Below are positions 58,193 to 64,000 of a stretch of DNA of 64,000 bases, piece by piece. A program made the position numbers and the translations under genes. Each line of letters starts with the position of its first letter. Positions within the stretch are counted from its first letter, which is position 1. The notes under the pieces were generated by a model that was not told where the DNA came from, did no database searches, and saw only the letters and a list, made by a program, of their open reading frames with translations. This stretch comes from Lachnospiraceae bacterium (GTDB taxonomy: Bacteria > Bacillota > Clostridia > Lachnospirales > Lachnospiraceae). The stretch covers positions 1 to 64,000 of the forward strand of contig JAFRNR010000011.1 in the NCBI GenBank assembly GCA_017430085.1, written 5' to 3'.

Positions 58193-58909
58193 GTGCGGGA
58201 TTACTATGTGCTGCTGGGCGGTTTTGGCAGCGGAAAGAGCGAAATGGCGCTGAATTTGGCGTTGGAGAGGGCGGCGCAGGGCAGCTGCATGCTGGTGGAC
58301 CTGGACGTGATCAATCCGTACTTCCGCGTCAGTGAACGCGAAGACATGTTGGACAAGGCGGGGGTGGAGCTGATCTCCCCGCCTTATTCCATGAAAAAAA
58401 TCGAGATCATGTCGATCTCGCCCCGCGTCTACGCGGCGTTCACGCCGGGGGACGGGACGGTGATCTTCGACGTGGGCGGCGACCACGTCGGTGCGGCGGC
58501 GCTGGGCCAGTATAAGCCGAATTTCAGCCGCATCCCGCCGGAAAACCTGGAGATCCTGTTCATCGTCAACCCCATGCGGCCGGTGGCAGCGGACCTGCAG
58601 AGCGCCTGGTCGCTGATGGAAAAGGTCGAAGGCGTGTCCCGCCTGAGATTCACCGGGATCGTGAACAACGGCAACATGGCGGAGGAGAGCGATCTGAGCC
58701 ATCTGCTGGCCGGGTACGACCTGGTAAAGGAACTGTCGGAGAAGACCGGCGTGCCGGTGTGGGGGACGTGCGGACAGGAGGAGATCCTGAAGGAGTACGA
58801 GGCGTACGCGAAGGAGCACGGGCTGGAAGAGAAATATATCGGGAAGTTATATCCGATCGAGATATTAATGCATAGGAGCTGGGCGAAATATTTGAAGGAA
58901 GGGTTATAA
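58193..58909 (+). CDS. P-loop ATPase associated with the 2-oxoacid oxidoreductase genes
   Basis: 238 residues from GTG 58193, which has GGAGG 6 nt upstream. P-loop LLGGFGSGKSEMALNLAL (about 5-22), MLVDLDVINPYFR (Walker B-like), VIFDVGGDHVGAAALG and FIVNPMRP follow the SIMIBI/MinD-like fold. No known family name. Genes like this occur next to vor/kor clusters in Clostridia as far as I recall; a role in assembly or cofactor insertion is a guess. The frame is open upstream to 58016, but that part lies in repeats and promoter. Confidence 0.72.
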   Translation: MRDYYVLLGGFGSGKSEMALNLALERAAQGSCMLVDLDVINPYFRVSEREDMLDKAGVELISPPYSMKKIEIMSISPRVYAAFTPGDGTVIFDVGGDHVGAAALGQYKPNFSRIPPENLEILFIVNPMRPVAADLQSAWSLMEKVEGVSRLRFTGIVNNGNMAEESDLSHLLAGYDLVKELSEKTGVPVWGTCGQEEILKEYEAYAKEHGLEEKYIGKLYPIEILMHRSWAKYLKEGL

Positions 58910-58916
58910 AAGACCC

Positions 58917-58942
58917 GGGCCGATGAAACATCGGCCCCTGCG
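58917..58942 (-). repeat. Dispersed palindromic repeat, copy 11
   Basis: Minus-strand reading: GCAGGGGCCGATG, loop TTT, CATCGGCCCG. It starts 8 bp after the ATPase stop and is oriented against the surrounding genes. Confidence 0.85.
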
Positions 58943-58970
58943 ACAGGAGTGAAGCTGAATACGATAATAA

Positions 58971-58989
58971 GGGCTGTGCAACGGCCCCG
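58971..58989 (-). repeat. Dispersed palindromic repeat, copy 12 (decayed)
   Basis: GGGCTGTGCAACGGCCCCGA: arm remnants resembling the family, with a shortened loop. Lower certainty than the other copies. Confidence 0.45.
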
Positions 58990-59036
58990 ATCATAAAGAA
59001 TAATCATTATCGGAACCATATCAAGGAGGAATCAGT

Positions 59037-59243
59037 ATGAACAAGGTCACGATCTTAGAGGACTGGTGCAAGGGCTGCGGCCTGTGCGTGCGCGCCTGTC
59101 CCAAGGCGGTGCTGGCCATCTCGACCACGCACCTGAACAAGAAGGGGTATTACCCGGCGGAAGTGGCGAACCCGGAGGCGTGCATCGCCTGCGCGGCCTG
59201 CGCCCGCACCTGCCCGGATACCGCCATCGAAATTGAAAAGTAA
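59037..59243 (+). CDS. 2[4Fe-4S] ferredoxin-type subunit of 2-oxoacid oxidoreductase
   Basis: 68 residues with two cluster motifs, CKGCGLCVRACP and CIACAACARTCP. It is the delta subunit that passes electrons from the catalytic subunits to free ferredoxin. AAGGAGG precedes the ATG. 11 bp before the alpha subunit gene. Confidence 0.93.
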   Translation: MNKVTILEDWCKGCGLCVRACPKAVLAISTTHLNKKGYYPAEVANPEACIACAACARTCPDTAIEIEK

Positions 59244-59254
59244 GGAGAAGGACT

Positions 59255-60322
59255 ATGGCAAAGAAACTGATGAAGGGATGCGAAGCCATCGCGGAAGCCG
59301 CCATCCAGGCGGGCTGCCGCTACTTCTTCGGCTATCCGATCACGCCCCAGAATGATATTCCGGAATATATGTCCCTGCGCCTGCCGCAGGTCGGGGGCTG
59401 CTTCCTGCAGGCGGAGAGCGAGCTGGCCGCCATCAACATGGTGTACGGTGCCGGCGGCGCGGGCGCCCGCGTCATGACCTCCTCCTCCAGCCCGGGCATC
59501 AGCTTAAAGCAGGAAGGCATTTCCACCTGCGCGGCGGCCGAGATCCCCTGCGTCGTCGTGAACATGATGCGCGGCGGCCCCGGTCTGGGCAATATCCAGG
59601 CCTCCCAGGGCGACTATTTCCAGGCCGTCAAAGGCGGCGGCCACGGCGACTACCACCTGATCGTGTACGCCCCTTCCTCCATCCAGGAAGCCTGCGACAT
59701 GATGCAGAAGGCCTTTGACGTGGCGGACCAGTACCGCACCCCCGTCATGATCCTGGCGGACGGCCTGATCGGCCAGATGATGGAGCCCGTGGAACTGAAG
59801 ACGAACCCCGACCTGGTGCTTCCGGAGAAGCCGTGGGCGGCCACCGGCTATACGCCCGGCGGCAAGAAGCCCCGTTCCGTGCTGAACTCCCTGTATATCG
59901 AGACCGAAGACCTGGACCAGCTGCTGGAGCGCCTGTTCGCGCGCTACGCTGTGATCGAGGCCAACGAGCAGATGTGGGAGACCTACAATACCGAAGGCGC
60001 CGAGTACATCCTGTGCGCGTACGGCACCGTGGCCCGCGTCTGCAAGGCCGCCATCCGCATCCTGGGCGAGCAGGGCATCAAGGTCGGCCTGGTCCGTCCG
60101 ATCAGCCTGTGGCCGTTCCCGAGCAAGGCGGTGCATGACGCGATCGTGCAGGACAGCGTGAAGGAAGCCCTGACCGTGGAAGTCAGCTCCGGCCAAATGG
60201 TGGAGGACGTCCGCCTGGCCGTGAACGGCGAAAGACCCGTGCAGTTCATGGGCAAGGCCGGCAGCTACATCCCGACGGCCGAGGAGATCGCGGAACGCAT
60301 TTTACAGATGAGGAGGGGTTGA
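59255..60322 (+). CDS. 2-oxoacid:ferredoxin oxidoreductase alpha subunit (VorB/KorA type)
   Basis: 355 residues. GCEAIAEAAIQAGCRYFFGY, YPITPQNDIPEYM and VNMMRGGPGLGNIQASQGDY are typical of the pyrimidine-binding plus domain II subunit. The C-terminal domain contributes to CoA binding. Closest by memory to 3-methyl-2-oxobutanoate (VorB) enzymes; 2-oxoglutarate (KorA) remains possible, since the two cannot be separated by eye. Confidence 0.92.
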   Translation: MAKKLMKGCEAIAEAAIQAGCRYFFGYPITPQNDIPEYMSLRLPQVGGCFLQAESELAAINMVYGAGGAGARVMTSSSSPGISLKQEGISTCAAAEIPCVVVNMMRGGPGLGNIQASQGDYFQAVKGGGHGDYHLIVYAPSSIQEACDMMQKAFDVADQYRTPVMILADGLIGQMMEPVELKTNPDLVLPEKPWAATGYTPGGKKPRSVLNSLYIETEDLDQLLERLFARYAVIEANEQMWETYNTEGAEYILCAYGTVARVCKAAIRILGEQGIKVGLVRPISLWPFPSKAVHDAIVQDSVKEALTVEVSSGQMVEDVRLAVNGERPVQFMGKAGSYIPTAEEIAERILQMRRG

Positions 60323-60325
60323 GAC

Positions 60326-61060
60326 ATGACAGTCGTATTCAAGAAAACGCCCGTGCTGCGGGACGTGCCGCTGCATTACTGCCCCGGCTGCGGCCACGGG
60401 ATCGTGCACCGCATGGTCGCGGAAGTGATCGAAGAACTGGGCATCCAGGATAAGTGCGCCGGCGTCGCGCCGGTCGGATGCGCGGTGTTTGCTTATAACT
60501 ATTTCGAAGTGGATATGTACGAAGCGGCGCACGGCCGCGCCCCGGCGGTGGCTACCGGCTTCAAGCGGGTGCATCCGGACCACTACATCTTCACGTATCA
60601 GGGCGACGGCGACCTGGCCTCCATCGGGACGGCCGAGATCGTGCATGCCGCCCACCGCGGCGAGAAGATCACCACGATCTTCATCAACAACGCCATTTAC
60701 GGCATGACCGGCGGCCAGATGGCCCCTACCACGCTGGTCGGCCAGAAGACCACCACCAGCCCGCTGGGCCGCGACAAGGACCACTGCGGCGAGCCCATCC
60801 GCATGGCGGAGATGCTGGCCACCATCAACGGCTCCGCCTTCATCGCCCGCTGCGCGCTGAACAGCACGCCGAACCTGATCAAGACAAAGGCGGCCATCAA
60901 GAAGGCGTTCGAGACGCAGATCGCCCGCAAGGGCTTCTCCATGGTGGAGATCCTGTCCCCCTGCCCGACCAACTGGGGCAAATCCCCGGCCGAGGCCATG
61001 GACTGGATCGCGGACGCCATGATCCCCTATTATCCGCTGGGGACCTTCAAGGAGGTGTAA
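60326..61060 (+). CDS. 2-oxoacid:ferredoxin oxidoreductase beta subunit, TPP-binding
   Basis: 244 residues. [17 protein letters not shown] carries the CxxC-type cysteines and opens the subunit; [20 protein letters not shown] and [16 protein letters not shown] form the GDG...NN thiamine diphosphate motif. It decarboxylates the 2-oxoacid. 4-nt gap from the alpha gene and GAGG before ATG. Confidence 0.94.
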   Translation: MTVVFKKTPVLRDVPLHYCPGCGHGIVHRMVAEVIEELGIQDKCAGVAPVGCAVFAYNYFEVDMYEAAHGRAPAVATGFKRVHPDHYIFTYQGDGDLASIGTAEIVHAAHRGEKITTIFINNAIYGMTGGQMAPTTLVGQKTTTSPLGRDKDHCGEPIRMAEMLATINGSAFIARCALNSTPNLIKTKAAIKKAFETQIARKGFSMVEILSPCPTNWGKSPAEAMDWIADAMIPYYPLGTFKEV

Positions 61061-61061
61061 G

Positions 61062-61598
61062 ATGGTAGAGAGAAACTTATTCGCGGGCTTCGGCGGACAG
61101 GGCGTGCTGCTGATGGGCCAGCTGCTGGCGCAGGCCGGCATGATGGAAGGCAAGAACACCACGTGGGTCCCCTCCTACGGACCGGAAATGCGCGGCGGCA
61201 CCGCCAACTGCAGCGTGACGCTTTCTGACCAGGAGATCGATTCCCCGCTGGTGACCGTCCCCACGGCGCTGGTGGCCATGAACCGCCCGTCCCTGGAAAA
61301 ATTCGAGAAGACCGTCGCCCCCGGCGGCAGCATCTTCGTCAACAGCTCCATCGTGGACATCAAAGTGCAGCGCACGGACGTGAACGCGTACTACGTGCCC
61401 TGCAATGAGATCGCCGCGGAACTCGGCAACGACAAGGTTTCCAACATGATCATGCTGGGCGCCTACTTGGGCAAGTCCAAATGCGTGGAAATCGAAACGA
61501 TCCTGGAAGCGCTGCTGGAAAAGCTCGGCCAGAAGAAAGCCAAACTCATCCCGCTGAACCGGGAAGCGCTGTTAAAAGGCGCGGAGTGCGTGAAATAA
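61062..61598 (+). CDS. 2-oxoacid:ferredoxin oxidoreductase gamma subunit
   Basis: 178 residues. FAGFGGQGVLLMGQLLAQAG and YGPEMRGGTANCSVTLSD are the gamma-domain signatures. It completes the delta-alpha-beta-gamma set, which converts a 2-oxoacid and CoA to acyl-CoA, CO2 and reduced ferredoxin. AGGAGG precedes the ATG at 61062. Confidence 0.94.
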   Translation: MVERNLFAGFGGQGVLLMGQLLAQAGMMEGKNTTWVPSYGPEMRGGTANCSVTLSDQEIDSPLVTVPTALVAMNRPSLEKFEKTVAPGGSIFVNSSIVDIKVQRTDVNAYYVPCNEIAAELGNDKVSNMIMLGAYLGKSKCVEIETILEALLEKLGQKKAKLIPLNREALLKGAECVK

Positions 61599-61610
61599 GA
61601 GAAGAATAGC

Positions 61611-61636
61611 GTAGGGGCCGTTGTTTGGGCGGCCCG
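61611..61636 (+). repeat. Dispersed palindromic repeat, copy 13 (variant right arm)
   Basis: GTAGGGGCCGTTG, TTTG, GGCGGCCCG; same variant as copy 7. It ends 6 bp before the AGGAG ribosome site of the CoA-transferase gene. Confidence 0.75.
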
Positions 61637-61652
61637 GAAAACAGGAGACGGT

Positions 61653-63173
61653 ATGCCTCAATTCGTTACCCCTGCGGAAGCAGTCAGCCACATCAAAGAC
61701 GGCGCCTGCATCATCTACAACAACTTCCTCAGCGTCATCAACGCGGAGCAGCTCTCCGCGGCCCTGAGCGAGCGCTATAAAGCTACCGGCCACCCGAAGG
61801 ATCTGGAACTGTACTGCAGCGCCGGTCTGGGCGGCTGGAAACCCGGCAATGTGTGCGAGGAGATCGCCTGCCTGGGCGCGGTGAAATCCGTGGTGCTGAG
61901 CCATTTCGGCACGACACCGGAGATCGCGCGGATGATCCTGGAGAATAAGCTGGAGGCCTATAACCTGCCTTTCGGCGCCATGTCGCACGCGATCCGCGCG
62001 GCGGCGGGCGGCCAGGATTACATCATCTCGGACTGCGGCCTGAACCTGTTCGTGGACCCGAAATACAACGGGTACCAGCTGAATGAGAAGAGCCGGCGCG
62101 TGATGGTGGAGGAGATCGTCATCGACGGCAAACGCCGCCTCAAATACGCCGTGCCCCGCCCGGACGTGGCCTTCATCAAGGCCTCCTCCTGCGACGCCGA
62201 AGGCAATATCAGCATGGAGGACGAGGTCGCGATAGGCGACGCACTGTCTGTCGCGCAGGCGACCAAACGCCGCGGCGGCCTCGTAATCGTGCAGGTCGCG
62301 CGGATGCTGGATGCGGCGGAGGCCCGCCACCCGATGGAGATCGTCATCCCGGCGGCGCTCGTGAGTTACATCTGCATCTGCCCGGAGCAGACGCAGGTCC
62401 AGGGCCTGCCGGGCATCGATCCGCTGCTGTCCGGCCGGTCGCAGATGAGTGACGAAGCGCTGGGAGACTACGTGAAGGAGCAGTCCGCCGGTGCCGCGGA
62501 AGATCCGGCCAAGCTGCTGATCGCGCGGCGCGCGGTGCAGGAGTTAAAGTCCGGCCATGTGGTGAACATCGGCGTGGGCGCCCCGGAATACGTGGCGCGG
62601 GAAGCGGCCCGGACCGGGATCCTGTCGCAGGTGAACCTGACCGTGGAGTCCGGCCCCATGCGCGGCCTGCCCGCCGGCGGCACGCCATTCGGCGCTGCCA
62701 TCAGCCCGCACGCTATCTGCACCAGCGCGGAACAGTTCGACCTCTATGACGGGGGCGGCCTGGACATCTGCTTCATCGGCGCGCTGGAGATCGACGCGCA
62801 GGGCAACGTGAACGGCCACTATCACCCGAAGAAACTTTCCGGCATCGGCGGCTTCATCAACATCACGCAGTTCACGCACAAGGTCGTTTTCTGCACCAGC
62901 TTCTCGGCCGGCGGCCTGGAACTGGAGGAAGACGGGAACGGCCTGCACATAAAAAAGGAGGGGAGATTCCCCAAGTTTGTCAAAGAAGTGACGGCTCTGA
63001 GCTTCAGCGCGGAGAACGCGCACGCGAACGGGCAGGAAGTCCTGTACGTGACCGAGCGCTGCGTGTTCCGCCTGGGCGAAAAGGGCCTGATCCTGACGGA
63101 AGTCGTCCCCGGCATCGACGTGCAGAAGGACGTGTTGGACCAGCTGCCGTTTGAGGTGGAGGTGGCCCTGTAG
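61653..63173 (+). CDS. Acyl-CoA:acetate-type CoA-transferase (family I, fused subunits)
   Basis: 506 residues with both halves of a family I CoA-transferase. The second half has NIGVGAPEYVAREAARTGIL and LTVESGPMRGLPAGG, where the Glu of ESG is the expected catalytic residue forming the CoA thioester. It resembles propionate/3-oxoacid CoA-transferases. Downstream of the oxidoreductase genes it probably recovers CoA from the acyl-CoA product. The substrate is not determined. Its stop TAG lies inside repeat copy 14. Confidence 0.88.
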   Translation: MPQFVTPAEAVSHIKDGACIIYNNFLSVINAEQLSAALSERYKATGHPKDLELYCSAGLGGWKPGNVCEEIACLGAVKSVVLSHFGTTPEIARMILENKLEAYNLPFGAMSHAIRAAAGGQDYIISDCGLNLFVDPKYNGYQLNEKSRRVMVEEIVIDGKRRLKYAVPRPDVAFIKASSCDAEGNISMEDEVAIGDALSVAQATKRRGGLVIVQVARMLDAAEARHPMEIVIPAALVSYICICPEQTQVQGLPGIDPLLSGRSQMSDEALGDYVKEQSAGAAEDPAKLLIARRAVQELKSGHVVNIGVGAPEYVAREAARTGILSQVNLTVESGPMRGLPAGGTPFGAAISPHAICTSAEQFDLYDGGGLDICFIGALEIDAQGNVNGHYHPKKLSGIGGFINITQFTHKVVFCTSFSAGGLELEEDGNGLHIKKEGRFPKFVKEVTALSFSAENAHANGQEVLYVTERCVFRLGEKGLILTEVVPGIDVQKDVLDQLPFEVEVAL

Positions 63174-63195
63174 GGGCCGATGTTTCATCGGCCCG
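63170..63195 (+). repeat. Dispersed palindromic repeat, copy 14
   Basis: GTAGGGGCCGATG, loop TTT, CATCGGCCCG, perfect arms. The TAG of GTAGGGG is the stop codon of the CoA-transferase gene. Confidence 0.9.
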
Positions 63196-63238
63196 CCCGG
63201 TTTCCGTTTATGCGGCCGCCCCGTGCATGAGGCCCCGC

Positions 63239-63922
63239 TCAGTCGATCTCGATCTGAAAATCCCGCATCGTATTGAGCATGTGCAGATGCATGGCCGCCC
63301 GCGCCCCCACCGGATTCCGGTCGCGCAGGTACTCCATGATCCGCCGGTGGTCCGCCAGCGTGTGCTCCGCGATCTGCGGCGATTCGTTGGCCAGAATGAC
63401 CCCCTGCCGGATCGCCCGGTTGAACGTCGGGAAGAGGCCGGTGATGAACTGGTTATGGGCCGCGGCCGCAATGGAATTGTGGAACTTCTGCTCATACTCG
63501 TCCCAGCGCGGATCCCGCGCCAGTACGATGGCTTCCAGTTCCTGCCCGCGGCGGATGATGGTATCGATCTCTTCGTCCGTGGCGCGCAGGCACGCATAGT
63601 AAGCCGCCTGCGGCTCGAACATGAGACGCATTTCGTACAGGTCCTTTAAACTGACCCGCGTGTTCTGGATCTTCAGGAGCTCATAATCCGCATGGATGTG
63701 CTCGCTGCGGGTCACGAACGTCCCGACGCCGCGGCGGACCTCCAGGATCCCCCGGGTGGTCAGCACGCGGATGGCTTCGCGGAGCGTGGTGCGGCTGACC
63801 CCCAGTTCGCGGGACAGCTCGGGCTCGCCCGGCAGTTTGTCGCCGGGCTGGAAACGCCCCCGGGTCAGCATTTCGGTGATCTGGTCCGCCGCACGGACGG
63901 ACAGGACATTGTTAGCAGGCAT
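63239..63922 (-). CDS. GntR/FadR-subfamily transcriptional regulator
   Basis: 227 residues. N-terminal winged helix (GDKLPGEPELSRELGVSRTT, LREAIRVLTTRGILEVRRGV) and C-terminal all-helical FCD domain that binds small carboxylates (LMFEPQAAYYACLRA, FHNSIAAAAHNQFITGLFPT, metal-type His in the last helices). ATG 63922 with GGAGG 8 nt upstream is used; ATG 63940 lies upstream of the predicted transcript start (about 63936). It faces the CoA-transferase gene and is the likely regulator of the 58193-63173 block. Confidence 0.92.
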   Translation of the reverse strand: MPANNVLSVRAADQITEMLTRGRFQPGDKLPGEPELSRELGVSRTTLREAIRVLTTRGILEVRRGVGTFVTRSEHIHADYELLKIQNTRVSLKDLYEMRLMFEPQAAYYACLRATDEEIDTIIRRGQELEAIVLARDPRWDEYEQKFHNSIAAAAHNQFITGLFPTFNRAIRQGVILANESPQIAEHTLADHRRIMEYLRDRNPVGARAAMHLHMLNTMRDFQIEID

Positions 63923-63942
63923 AGTCGGATCCTCCGACATGA

Positions 63943-63971
63943 ATTATAACGGCAAATCAGCAGTTAGACAA
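63943..63971 (-). promoter_or_regulatory. Promoter of the GntR gene with overlapping operator half
   Basis: Minus strand: TTGTCT (63971-63966), 17-nt spacer, TATAAT (63948-63943). TTGTCTAACTG (63971-63961) resembles the TTGTNNNACAA operator with two mismatches and covers the -35 box, suggesting autoregulation. Confidence 0.65.
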
Positions 63972-64000
63972 TATTTTCTTGACAAGGAGAAGAAGAGTCA

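Overview
The window looks like a chromosomal segment of a GC-rich anaerobic Bacillota, probably class Clostridia. The basis is gene content and order: miaB-mutS-mutL-miaA, rplU-rpmA-obg, gmk-rpoZ, a YtfI/YtfJ(GerW)-like sporulation pair, Asp23-YloV-recG, a ferredoxin-dependent 2-oxoacid oxidoreductase, and small families seen mainly in Clostridia (DUF1292, DUF5721). Promoters are plain sigma-A type, mostly with 17-nt spacers. I see no rRNA, CRISPR array or prophage. The only clear mobile element is one end of an insertion sequence at the left edge.

Layout. 1-121: IS end with the first codons of a transposase. 208-8521: tRNA modification and mismatch repair operon (miaB, mutS, M18 aminopeptidase, mutL, miaA), then a large TraB-domain lipoprotein to 11095. 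11221-13361: rplU, rpmA, obg. 13507-18560 (minus): ECF sigma factor with its membrane anti-sigma partner, a BlaI/BlaR1-like pair with a clear operator-promoter, and an ABC exporter. 18595-25230 (minus): XRE regulator, P-type ATPase, gamma-glutamyltransferase, TM-helix channel-like protein. 25419-28767 (plus): gltX and a UvrD-like helicase. 28773-35278 (minus): DUF1292 protein, ychF, and a GT2-GtrA-YfhO envelope glycosylation set. 35364-40263 (plus): gmk, rpoZ, rimO, pgsA, an unknown gene, YtfI-like and GerW-like genes. 40382-48691 (plus): rpmB, TetR regulator, Asp23, YloV/FakA-like kinase, recG, galK, galM, CvpA-like. 48791-51515 (minus): oligoendopeptidase and psuG. 51714-56243 (plus): msrA, xseA (with an extra N-terminal domain), xseB, and a two-component system. 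56227-57903 (minus): DUF5721 gene, tRNA-Gly, tRNA-Leu, EamA transporter. 58193-63173 (plus): P-loop ATPase, four-gene 2-oxoacid:ferredoxin oxidoreductase and a CoA-transferase. 63239-63922 (minus): a GntR/FadR-type regulator.

The last block reads as one catabolic module. The oxidoreductase would turn a 2-oxoacid into acyl-CoA and reduced ferredoxin, the CoA-transferase would recover the CoA, and the GntR regulator probably controls it, because a matching palindrome lies just after the promoter of the block and a half-matching one sits on the regulator's own -35 box.

The most unusual non-coding features are: (1) a dispersed family of about fourteen short palindromic elements of the form GTAGGGGCCGWTG-loop-CAWCGGCCCG, mostly oriented with the neighbouring genes; (2) an approximately 200-nt multi-hairpin element before recG in which one strand can pair with either of two partners; (3) two fully overlapping divergent promoters before gmk; (4) matching 5'-terminal hairpins in the rplU and rpmB leaders; (5) an IS leader with two interlocked inverted repeats across the transposase start.
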